Under the pieces are notes generated by a model. That model was not told where the DNA came from and ran no database searches. It saw nothing but the letters and a program-made list of their open reading frames with translations. Shown here one piece after another: positions 1-7,040 of a DNA stretch of 64,000 nucleotides (its first letter is position 1; every line of letters starts with the position of its first letter). Where the stretch lies: contig NZ_JBGGWA010000006.1 in NCBI RefSeq assembly GCF_041321145.1, positions 62,001-126,000 on the forward strand. The letters are read 5' to 3'. The stretch comes from Paraburkholderia sp041321145. GTDB taxonomy: Bacteria > Pseudomonadota > Gammaproteobacteria > Burkholderiales > Burkholderiaceae. A program made the position numbers and the translations under genes.

Positions 1-243
1 CATGCTCTCCATGCGCGCGAGCACGCCGGCCATGCTCGGGCTCGAGATCGTGCAGATATCGGAGATCTGACGCGGCTCCATTGGGCCATGCTCATTGAGC
101 GCGCGAATCACGCGCCATTGCTGTTCGGTCAGTCCGTGTGCGGTAATCAATGGGCGGAAACGCTCCATCATTTTTTCTCTGGCGCGCAACAACAACATCG
201 GCAGGTTGCGGTGCAAAACTCGGGTAGAAGCGGAAGCGGACAT
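1..243 (-). CDS. hpaR: HpaR, MarR-family repressor of the homoprotocatechuate operon (partial, 3' part off the window)
   Basis: The first 81 codons are present, starting at ATG 243 and running off the left edge. The translation begins MSASASTRVLHRNLPMLL and contains LTEQQWRVIRAL and QISDICTISSPSMAGVLARM, the helix 2 / recognition-helix region typical of MarR proteins, in particular HpaR. HpaR family members repress homoprotocatechuate meta-cleavage genes and are released by the aromatic substrate. The gene is divergent from the hpa operon that starts at 379, and a perfect palindrome lies in the shared intergenic region, so local repression is likely. The C-terminal dimerisation helices cannot be seen. 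The identification rests on motif plus neighbourhood. Confidence 0.9.
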   Translation of the reverse strand, partial: MSASASTRVLHRNLPMLLLRAREKMMERFRPLITAHGLTEQQWRVIRALNEHGPMEPRQISDICTISSPSMAGVLARMESM

Positions 244-309
244 GGCGGAAGATGAGTAAAAAGCAACTGTCGAAACTTAAGGGAAAACCCGCGATCAGCC
301 GACAGGCTA

Positions 310-339
310 TTGACCGTGGATCATATCAAGCGCAATAAT
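310..339 (+). promoter_or_regulatory. Promoter of the hpa operon
   Basis: TTGACC at 310-315 (5 of 6 to the -35 consensus), an 18-bp spacer, and AATAAT at 334-339 (5 of 6 to the -10 consensus). Transcription would start near 346, inside the palindrome at 340-353. The TTG that could open a longer hpaG1 reading frame at 310 is the -35 box itself, which argues against that upstream start. Confidence 0.75.
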
Positions 340-353
340 ACTAACATGTTAGT
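340..353. promoter_or_regulatory. Candidate HpaR operator, perfect 14-bp palindrome
   Basis: ACTAACATGTTAGT is a perfect inverted repeat placed directly after the -10 box and over the expected transcription start of the hpa operon. MarR-family dimers bind palindromes of this size. With divergent hpaR next to it, this is the obvious HpaR site. Binding itself is inferred. Confidence 0.7.
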
Positions 354-378
354 GTTTTCTCCGAGAGGCAGCCAGTTT

Positions 379-1152
379 ATGTTTGCACTTACCGACCACC
401 TGCTCCATCCGGAAGGCGACGCGCTGCCTCGCGACGTGGACGCGCACACCGTTGCCGCGCTGCTCGCTCGCGGCATGGCCTGCCGCGCGCCGGTTTCGGG
501 CGCCGTCTATGGCACCTTGCTGAACGACCGCGCCGCATTGGCGGCGCTGGGCGAGGCGGTGCACGCCGCGCCCTATAAAGCGCCGCCGAAAGCGCCGATC
601 CTGTATTTGAAACCACGCAATACGTTCGCCGGACATCGCGCGCGCGTCGTCGTACCTGACGATGCATTGGGCGTGGAAGTCGGCGCTTCACTGGGTATCG
701 TGATCGGCCGCAGCGCAACGCGCGTCAGCGTGAATCAGGCGTTCGACTTCATCGCCGGCTATACGCTGGTCGCCGACCTGAGCGTGCCGCATGCCAGCGT
801 ATATCGGCCTTCGGTACGGTTCCGGGCGCGCGACGGCTTTTGCGTGATCGGACCGGCGGTGGTTGCAGCACGTCACGTTGCCAGGCCGGACGATCTGGCG
901 ATCAACGTTTCGCTTGCAGGACGTGAGGTCTTTACTGCCAGTACTGCGTCTTCGGTCCGCAACGTGGCGCAATTGATTGCGGACGTAACCGATTTCATGA
1001 CACTCGGCGCGGGTGACGTCATTACGCTGGGCGTGCCTCATGGTTCGCCCGTCGCTCATATCGGCGACGCGGCCACGCTATCGATTGGCGGATTGCCGCC
1101 GCTCGAAGTGTCGTTTGCCGGCGCGAAAGAAAAAGAGGGAGAACAGCCATGA
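379..1152 (+). CDS. hpaG1: HpaG N-terminal-type subunit (2-hydroxyhepta-2,4-diene-1,7-dioate isomerase / OPET decarboxylase, split gene)
   Basis: 257 aa of the fumarylacetoacetate hydrolase (FAH) fold. It carries the APYKAPPKAP and LKPRNTF segments seen in the N-terminal half of the fused enterobacterial HpaG, which converts the ring-cleavage product 5-oxopent-3-ene-1,2,5-tricarboxylate to 2-oxohept-3-ene-1,7-dioate. Where active FAH domains have an E-x-E metal motif before VVIG, this one reads GASLGIVIG, with no acidic pair; from memory the N-half of fused HpaG also lacks it, so this is probably a family trait, not damage. ATG 379 is chosen because AGAGG lies about 10 bp upstream and because upstream starts fall inside the promoter or operator. 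It ends in an ATGA overlap with hpaG2. Confidence 0.85.
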   Translation: MFALTDHLLHPEGDALPRDVDAHTVAALLARGMACRAPVSGAVYGTLLNDRAALAALGEAVHAAPYKAPPKAPILYLKPRNTFAGHRARVVVPDDALGVEVGASLGIVIGRSATRVSVNQAFDFIAGYTLVADLSVPHASVYRPSVRFRARDGFCVIGPAVVAARHVARPDDLAINVSLAGREVFTASTASSVRNVAQLIADVTDFMTLGAGDVITLGVPHGSPVAHIGDAATLSIGGLPPLEVSFAGAKEKEGEQP

Positions 1153-1907
1153 TGCGCGGCCGGGTTGCGTATGCAGGAGCGATTCACGAAGCCTATCCGG
1201 ACGCGAACGGCGTGCGCCTCGCCGATGGCCGCGTGCGTCGTGAGGATGACGTGGTATGGCTCGCACCGATCGAAGTCGGCACGATCTTCGCACTCGGCTT
1301 GAACTACGCCGAGCACGCGAAGGAATTGCAGTTCAACAAGCAGGAAGAGCCTTTGGTGTTTCTCAAAGGCCCGGGCACGGTGATCGGTCATCGTGGCGTG
1401 ACGCGCCGCCCTGCCGACGTCACGTTCATGCACTACGAGTGCGAACTGGCTGTGGTGATTGGGCAAACCGCGCAGAACGTCAAGCGCGAAAACGCCATGC
1501 GGCATGTGGCCGGCTACATGATCGCCAACGACTACGCGATCCGCGACTACCTGGAAAACTACTACCGCCCTAACCTGCGCGTGAAGAATCGCGACGGCGG
1601 CACGGTGCTCGGCCCCTGGTTCGTCGATGCCGCGGATGTCGAAGACGTGGCGCAACTCGAATTGCGCACATTCGTGAATGGCACGCGGCACCAGCACGGC
1701 AACACGCGCGATCTCGTCACCGATATCCCGGCGTTGATCGAATACCTGAGCAGCTTCATGACCCTCGCGCCCGGCGACGTAATCCTCACCGGCACGCCGG
1801 AAGGCATCGTCAACGTCGATGCGGGCGACGAAGTGGTCTGCGAAATCGACGGCCTTGGCCGTCTCGTCAATACGATTGCATCCGACGCGGACTTCGGCCG
1901 CGCCTGA
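1149..1907 (+). CDS. hpaG2: HpaG C-terminal-type subunit (FAH-family isomerase/decarboxylase)
   Basis: 252 aa. This is the catalytically complete FAH-fold partner: GLNYAEHAKE, MHYECELAVVIG (E-x-E metal ligands), the downstream acidic residue in NDYAIRDYLENYYRPN, and LAPGDVILTGTPEGI. It matches the C-terminal half of fused HpaG and should bind Mg2+ and carry out decarboxylation and isomerisation of the opened ring. Start and stop overlap hpaG1 by ATGA, so the two are translationally coupled and probably form a hetero-oligomer that replaces the fused enzyme. Cytoplasmic. Confidence 0.92.
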   Translation: MMRGRVAYAGAIHEAYPDANGVRLADGRVRREDDVVWLAPIEVGTIFALGLNYAEHAKELQFNKQEEPLVFLKGPGTVIGHRGVTRRPADVTFMHYECELAVVIGQTAQNVKRENAMRHVAGYMIANDYAIRDYLENYYRPNLRVKNRDGGTVLGPWFVDAADVEDVAQLELRTFVNGTRHQHGNTRDLVTDIPALIEYLSSFMTLAPGDVILTGTPEGIVNVDAGDEVVCEIDGLGRLVNTIASDADFGRA

Positions 1908-1984
1908 TCGACTGGCTTTGCATGGGATCGGAGTAAGTGCTGAAGCACTCACTTCGATCGACACAAAAGAGAAAGGACAAGGTA

Positions 1985-3442
1985 ATGCGAATCGAACATC
2001 TGATCAACGGCAAGTCGAGCGCCGCGAAAGACTACTTCGAGACCGTCAATCCGGCGACGCAAGACGTGCTCGCCGAAGTCGCACGCGGTACCGCGGAAGA
2101 AATCGACGCCGCTGTGCGCGCGGCAAAGGAAGCGTTTCCGGCATGGGCCGGCAAGCCCGCTGCGGAACGCGCGAAACGGGTTCGCAAGCTCGGCGAGTTG
2201 ATCGCGAAGAACGTGCCGGACATCTCGGAGACCGAAACGAAGGACACGGGCCAGACGATCTCCCAAACGCGCAAGCAACTCGTGCCGCGCGCCGCCGACA
2301 ACTTCAGCTATTTCGCGGAGATGTGCACGCGCGTCGACGGCCATACTTATCCCACCGATACGCATCTGAACTACACGCTGTTTCATCCGGTCGGCGTGTG
2401 TGCGCTGATCTCCCCGTGGAACGTGCCGTTCATGACGGCAACGTGGAAAGTCGCGCCCTGCCTCGCATTCGGCAATACCGCCGTGTTAAAGATGAGCGAA
2501 CTGTCGCCGCTGACCGCCTCGATGCTCGGCAACCTCGCACTCGAAGCCGGCATTCCCGCGGGCGTGCTGAACGTCGTGCATGGCTTCGGCAAGGACACGG
2601 GCGAACCGCTGGTGGCGCATCCCGACGTACACGCGGTGTCGTTCACCGGCTCGACGGCAACCGGCAACCGCATCGTGCAAACCGCCGGACTGAAGAAGTT
2701 TTCGATGGAACTGGGCGGCAAGTCGCCATTTGTGATTTTCGACGACGCCGATTTCGAACGCGCACTCGACGCCGCCGTGTTCATGATCTTCTCGAACAAT
2801 GGTGAACGCTGCACGGCGGGCTCGCGGATTCTGGTGCAGCGCTCGATTTACGCGCGCTTTGCCGAGCGCTTTATCGAACGCGCGAAGCGGTTGACGGTTG
2901 GCGATCCGCTGGCCGACAGCACGATCGTCGGCCCGATGATCAGCCAGGGGCATCTGGCGAAAGTGCGCAGCTATATCGAACTCGGCCCGAAAGAAGGCGC
3001 GACGCTCGCGTGTGGCGGGCTCGACATGCCTGAGCTGCCCGAAGCCATGCGCAAAGGCAACTTCGTCCAGCCGACCGTGTTCGTCGATGTCGACAACCGC
3101 ATGCGAATCGCCCAGGAAGAGATCTTCGGCCCGGTCGCCTGCCTGATTCCGTTCGACGACGAAGCCGATGCGATCAAACTCGCCAACGACATTTCATACG
3201 GCCTGTCGAGCTACATCTGGACCGAGAGCACCGGCCGCGCGTTGCGGGTCGCTGCCGCCGTCGAAGCAGGCATGTGCTTCGTCAACAGCCAGAACGTACG
3301 CGATCTGCGCCAGCCGTTCGGCGGCACCAAGGCATCGGGCGTGGGCCGCGAAGGCGGCACGTGGAGCTACGAAGTGTTCCTCGAACCGAAGAACGTATGC
3401 GTATCGCTCGGCTCGCATCATATTCCGCGCTGGGGCGTCTGA
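1985..3442 (+). CDS. hpaE: 5-carboxymethyl-2-hydroxymuconate-semialdehyde dehydrogenase
   Basis: 485 aa, NAD-dependent aldehyde dehydrogenase family. It oxidises the semialdehyde made by HpaD to 5-carboxymethyl-2-hydroxymuconate. Visible landmarks: SPWNVPF and FTGSTATG (cofactor-binding), MELGGKSP with the general-base Glu, NNGERCTAGSR with the catalytic Cys, and EEIFGPV near the C-terminus. ATG 1985 is preferred over an in-frame GTG at 1937, because GAGAAAGGA lies just upstream and HpaE proteins begin with an HLINGK-type segment close to the N-terminus. It follows hpaG2 by 77 bp. Confidence 0.93.
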   Translation: MRIEHLINGKSSAAKDYFETVNPATQDVLAEVARGTAEEIDAAVRAAKEAFPAWAGKPAAERAKRVRKLGELIAKNVPDISETETKDTGQTISQTRKQLVPRAADNFSYFAEMCTRVDGHTYPTDTHLNYTLFHPVGVCALISPWNVPFMTATWKVAPCLAFGNTAVLKMSELSPLTASMLGNLALEAGIPAGVLNVVHGFGKDTGEPLVAHPDVHAVSFTGSTATGNRIVQTAGLKKFSMELGGKSPFVIFDDADFERALDAAVFMIFSNNGERCTAGSRILVQRSIYARFAERFIERAKRLTVGDPLADSTIVGPMISQGHLAKVRSYIELGPKEGATLACGGLDMPELPEAMRKGNFVQPTVFVDVDNRMRIAQEEIFGPVACLIPFDDEADAIKLANDISYGLSSYIWTESTGRALRVAAAVEAGMCFVNSQNVRDLRQPFGGTKASGVGREGGTWSYEVFLEPKNVCVSLGSHHIPRWGV

Positions 3443-3507
3443 GACGCTGTGACGTTTTACGCGCGGCGCATTTTAATGCGTCGCGTCATACAGGAAAGGA
3501 GACCGCG

Positions 3508-4377
3508 ATGGGCACACTCGCGTTGGCAGCAAAAGTGACTCACGTCCCGTCGTTATATCTGTCCGAACTCGACGGTCCGCATAAAGGCTGCCGTCAGCCT
3601 GCGATCGACGGTCACCATGAAATCGGCCGGCGCTGCCGCGAATTGGGCGTGGATACGATCGTCGTATTCGACGTGCATTGGCTCGTGAACAGCGAATACC
3701 ACATCAACTGCGCGCCGAAGTTCGAAGGCATTTATACGAGCAACGAACTGCCGCACTTCATCAAGAACATGCCGTACGCGTATCCCGGCAATGTCGGACT
3801 CGGCAATCTGATCGCGGAAGTTGCCAATGAAATGGGCGTAAAGAGCCGCGCGCACAGCGAGACCACGCTCGAACTCGAGTACGGCACGCTGGTGCCGATG
3901 CGCTATATGAATGGCGATCAGCACTTCAAGACCGTGTCGGTGGCGGGCTGGTGCATGTGGCACGACCTCGAAACCAGCGCGCGCTTCGGCCTCGCGGTAC
4001 GCAAGGCGATCGAGGAGCGTTACGACGGTACCGTCGCGATTCTGGCGAGCGGTTCGTTGAGCCACCACTTCGCCAACAACGGCACCGCCGAACAGTTCAT
4101 GCACAAGGTATGGAGCCCGTTTCTCGAACAGATGGACCGTAAGGTGGTCGAGTTGTGGGAAGCCGGCGACTGGAAAACCTTTTGCGAAATGCTGCCGCTC
4201 TACAACGAGAAATGCTGGGGCGAAGGCGGCATGCACGATACCGCGATGCTGCTCGGCGCACTCGGCTGGGATCGCTACGATGGCAAAGTGGAAGTCGTTA
4301 CGCCCTATTTCGGCAGTTCGGGCACGGGCCAGATCAATGCGATCTTCCCCGTGACTCCCCTGCCCGTTAAGCCCTGA
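3508..4377 (+). CDS. hpaD: 3,4-dihydroxyphenylacetate 2,3-dioxygenase
   Basis: 289 aa, LigB-superfamily extradiol dioxygenase (HpaD/HpcB type, about 280 aa in enterobacteria). It opens the ring of homoprotocatechuate to 5-carboxymethyl-2-hydroxymuconate semialdehyde and needs a non-haem metal. Likely metal and acid/base residues sit in KVTHVPSL, FDVHWLVNS and SGSLSHHFANNG, and GWCMWHDLETS is typical of the subfamily. ATG 3508 has a very strong AGGAAAGGAG ribosome site ending 6 bp upstream, which overrides a much longer frame beginning at 3274 inside hpaE. Confidence 0.93.
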   Translation: MGTLALAAKVTHVPSLYLSELDGPHKGCRQPAIDGHHEIGRRCRELGVDTIVVFDVHWLVNSEYHINCAPKFEGIYTSNELPHFIKNMPYAYPGNVGLGNLIAEVANEMGVKSRAHSETTLELEYGTLVPMRYMNGDQHFKTVSVAGWCMWHDLETSARFGLAVRKAIEERYDGTVAILASGSLSHHFANNGTAEQFMHKVWSPFLEQMDRKVVELWEAGDWKTFCEMLPLYNEKCWGEGGMHDTAMLLGALGWDRYDGKVEVVTPYFGSSGTGQINAIFPVTPLPVKP

Positions 4378-4391
4378 ATAAGGAGCCTGCC

Positions 4392-4790
4392 GTGCCGCAT
4401 TTGACACTCGAATACAGCGCCAATCTCGCCGGCGAGGAAAACATTGGCCAACTGTGCAAGGCGCTGGCTCATTGCCTCGACGCCCAGCGCGAGAACGAAC
4501 TACGTGTTTATCCGCTCGGCGGCATCCGCGTGCGCGCCTTGCGTTGCGAACAGTACTGCATTGCCGACGGCCGGCCCGACGCCGCCTTCCTGCATGCAAA
4601 TCTGAAGATCGGCGCAGGCCGCTCCGAAGCCGCGAAAAAGGCGACTGGCGACGCGTTGTTCGAACTGATTAAACAGCACTTCGCCGCTGAATTCGAAAAA
4701 CACGGCCTGGCTTTGTCGCTGGAGATCAACGAATTCAGCGAAGCCGGCACATGGAAACACAACAATTTGCACGCGCGGCTCAAAGCCTGA
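4392..4790 (+). CDS. hpaF: 5-carboxymethyl-2-hydroxymuconate delta-isomerase
   Basis: 132 aa, starting at GTG 4392 with AAGGAG about 8 bp upstream. CHMI family of the tautomerase superfamily: the mature protein begins PHLTLEYS, so the catalytic N-terminal Pro is exposed after Met removal, and LKIGAGRS and LFELIKQHF match the family. It ketonises 5-carboxymethyl-2-hydroxymuconate before decarboxylation by HpaG. Normal length. Only 14 bp separate it from hpaD. Confidence 0.9.
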   Translation: MPHLTLEYSANLAGEENIGQLCKALAHCLDAQRENELRVYPLGGIRVRALRCEQYCIADGRPDAAFLHANLKIGAGRSEAAKKATGDALFELIKQHFAAEFEKHGLALSLEINEFSEAGTWKHNNLHARLKA

Positions 4791-4826
4791 TACGCAGGCT
4801 TTGCAGCGGCTTATAGAGAAGCCATC

Positions 4827-5630
4827 ATGTTAGACGAACAGACAATCCGCGATCTCGCGGCGCAACTCGACAACGCGGAGAAGACGCGTACGCAACTGCG
4901 CCACTTCTCCGCACACTATCCCGAGATGACGGTGCAGGACGGTTACGCGATTCAGCGCGAGTGGGTGAAGCTCAAACTGGCCGAGGGCCACGTGATCAAG
5001 GGCCGCAAGATCGGCCTCACTTCGCGCGCGATGCAGCGTTCCTCGCAGATCGACGAACCCGACTATGCGCCGCTGCTCGACAGCATGTTCATCGAAAGCG
5101 GCCAGGACATTCGTGCGGACCGATTCATTGCACCCCGCGTGGAAGTGGAACTGGCTTTTGTTTTGAGCAAGCCGCTAAAGGGCCCCGGCATCACGCTATT
5201 CGACGTGCTCGACGCCACCGCCTACGTGACGCCGGCGGTGGAGATTATCGACGCGCGCATCGAACAATTCGATCGCGAAACGAAGGCCCCGCGCAAGGTC
5301 TACGACACCATCTCCGACTTTGCGGCCAACGCGGGCATTATTTTGGGCGGCCGTCCGGTGCGCCCGATGGACGTCGACCTTCGCTGGGTCGGCGCATTGC
5401 TATACAAGAACGGCGCCGTGGAAGAAAGCGGACTCGCCGCGGCAGTGTTGAACCACCCGGCGACGGGCGTTGCATGGCTCGCGAACAAGATCGCCCCGTA
5501 TGACGAAGTATTGAACGCGAACGACGTGATCCTGAGCGGCTCGTTCACAAGTCCGATTCCGGCGCGAGCGGGCGACACCTTCCATGTCGACTATGGTCCG
5601 CTGGGCGGCATCGGTTTGAATTTCATCTGA
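4827..5630 (+). CDS. hpaH: 2-oxo-hept-4-ene-1,7-dioate hydratase
   Basis: 267 aa, FAH-related hydratase of the HpaH/MhpD type. It adds water to 2-oxohept-3/4-ene-1,7-dioate, giving the substrate of HpaI, and needs a divalent metal. Family segments seen: GHVIKGRKIGLTSRAMQ, PRVEVELAFVLSKPL (metal-binding E-x-E), PAVEIIDARIE, GVAWLANKIAPYDE and ILSGSFTSPIPARAGD. Normal length. Start at ATG 4827, preceded by GAGAAG; 36 bp after hpaF. Confidence 0.93.
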   Translation: MLDEQTIRDLAAQLDNAEKTRTQLRHFSAHYPEMTVQDGYAIQREWVKLKLAEGHVIKGRKIGLTSRAMQRSSQIDEPDYAPLLDSMFIESGQDIRADRFIAPRVEVELAFVLSKPLKGPGITLFDVLDATAYVTPAVEIIDARIEQFDRETKAPRKVYDTISDFAANAGIILGGRPVRPMDVDLRWVGALLYKNGAVEESGLAAAVLNHPATGVAWLANKIAPYDEVLNANDVILSGSFTSPIPARAGDTFHVDYGPLGGIGLNFI

Positions 5631-5640
5631 GTTTGCCGAC

Positions 5641-6447
5641 ATGTCTCTACCGCAAAACACATTCAAGCGTGCCTTGGCTGAAGGCACACCGCAATTCGGC
5701 TTATGGGCGGCGCTCGCCGATGCGTACGTGACCGAGTTGCTGGCCACGGCCGGTTTCGATTGGTTGCTGATCGACAACGAGCACGCGCCGAACGATGTAC
5801 GCAGCACGTTGGCGCAATTGCAGGCCGTGGCCGCGTATGCATCGCATCCGGTGGTGCGTCCGGTGCGAAGCGATAGCGCGCTGATCAAGCAGTTGCTCGA
5901 TATAGGCGCACAGACCTTGTTGCTACCGATGATCGACACGGCAGAACAGGCCGCCGACGCGGTCGCTGCAACGCGCTATCCGCCGCAGGGCATTCGCGGC
6001 GTGGGGAGCGCGTTGGCGAGGGCATCGCGGTGGAACCGGATACCGGACTACCTGAACACGGCGGCTGACGAGTTGTGCGTGCTGGTCCAGGTGGAAACCG
6101 TGCAGGGGCTGGAAAATCTTGCCGCGATTGCGGCGGTGAACGGCGTTGACGGCGTGTTTTTCGGACCGGCGGACCTGAGTGCATCGATGGGATTGCTGGG
6201 CAAACCTGGCGATGCGAGCGTACGCGAAGCGATATGCAACGGCATCAGAAAGGTGCGGGACGCGGGCAAAGCGGCGGGTGTGCTGGCGCCGGATTCGGAA
6301 ATCGCAGCGGAATACCTGGCGGCGGGCGCGACGTTTGTGGCGATAGGGACGGATACGGGTTTGTTGAGTCGCGCGGCGGCGGATCTGGCGTCGGCCTATA
6401 AGAAGTCGTCGGCAGCAGTAGTGCAACAGACAAAGGGTGGCTATTGA
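5641..6447 (+). CDS. hpaI: 4-hydroxy-2-oxo-heptane-1,7-dioate aldolase
   Basis: 268 aa, metal-dependent class II pyruvate aldolase (HpcH/HpaI family). It cleaves 4-hydroxy-2-oxoheptanedioate to pyruvate and succinate semialdehyde, the last step of the pathway. Conserved residues are visible: the base His in IDNEHAPND, Arg in VVRPVRSD, the metal ligands Glu in QVETVQGLEN and Asp in FGPADLSASMG. It starts 10 bp after hpaH with a weak ribosome site, so translation is probably coupled. It is the last gene of the operon here; no hpaX transporter or hpaBC hydroxylase follows, and I see no clear terminator after it. Confidence 0.93.
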   Translation: MSLPQNTFKRALAEGTPQFGLWAALADAYVTELLATAGFDWLLIDNEHAPNDVRSTLAQLQAVAAYASHPVVRPVRSDSALIKQLLDIGAQTLLLPMIDTAEQAADAVAATRYPPQGIRGVGSALARASRWNRIPDYLNTAADELCVLVQVETVQGLENLAAIAAVNGVDGVFFGPADLSASMGLLGKPGDASVREAICNGIRKVRDAGKAAGVLAPDSEIAAEYLAAGATFVAIGTDTGLLSRAAADLASAYKKSSAAVVQQTKGGY

Positions 6448-6623
6448 TTTGCCGTACTAGCCCGTTTCAGACATCCCGCTACGCAGCACGTGCGAAGCGG
6501 AACGACTTTGCTGCCCGGCATTAAGACTTGCCTCGCGGGGCCAAATATTACCGGGCGACGATGCGACAAAACCGCCATTCAAACGCCCGACCGCCACGGG
6601 TTCAGTTTCTCGACGTTCGTTTG

Positions 6624-6818
6624 CTAGCGTTGGTCGGACGGCTTGTGATGAATATCGTTGGACGCCGCCTGTTTTGGCGTTGGCGGCAGCGACACGCCGC
6701 CACCGTCCCCCCCTGTATCCGATACGCTGTTGCCATCGCCCTCAATTTTGACGAAGGCGCAGTTGGTGAGAAGTGCTACAGCAAGTGCCGCAAAAATCTG
6801 CCTGCGAAGGATGGCCAT
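6624..6818 (-). CDS. Small putative lipoprotein
   Basis: 64 aa. An N-terminal MAILRRQIFAALAVALL signal is followed by LTNC, a lipobox-like site (Asn at -1 is unusual), and then a short Gly/Asp-rich segment ending in TGGDGGGVSLPPTP. GGAG lies 6-7 bp upstream of ATG 6818, which supports real translation. It stands alone between the hpa operon and the GGDEF-EAL gene. The function is unknown. The surrounding DNA (6448-6623 and 6819-7040) holds nothing else that I can support. Confidence 0.6.
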   Translation of the reverse strand: MAILRRQIFAALAVALLTNCAFVKIEGDGNSVSDTGGDGGGVSLPPTPKQAASNDIHHKPSDQR

Positions 6819-7040
6819 TCATATCTCCGATGCCTTGTTAAGGAAGCCAGCTTACTAGCTCCAGTTCCCGTTTCCCTAAGCCCGACCTGCCTGCCCCGAC
6901 AGAGAGATCGGCGGGTAATGCGATCCTACAGGTACGTTCACGCTTGTTGCTGACGCACATCGTCGCAGTACCGAGGGATGACGGGGCGAGCCGACTCTGG
7001 ACGAAAGGGCATGGATAACAACCCTGCCAGCGGCAAGAAA

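Noticed and set aside
310..378. Upstream extension of hpaG1 to a TTG at 310 or ATG at 346
   Set aside because: The segment contains the promoter and palindromic operator; ATG 379 has a ribosome site and fits the family N-terminus.
1056..1964. Long minus-strand frame opposite hpaG2
   Set aside because: Shadow of high-GC coding sequence; no ribosome site and no recognisable domain.
3274..3507. Longer hpaD frame starting inside hpaE
   Set aside because: It overlaps the 3' end of hpaE in another frame, and the AGGAAAGGAG ribosome site points to ATG 3508.
6474..6500. Possible terminator after hpaI
   Set aside because: Only short imperfect pairings (for example GCACGTGC) without a T-run.
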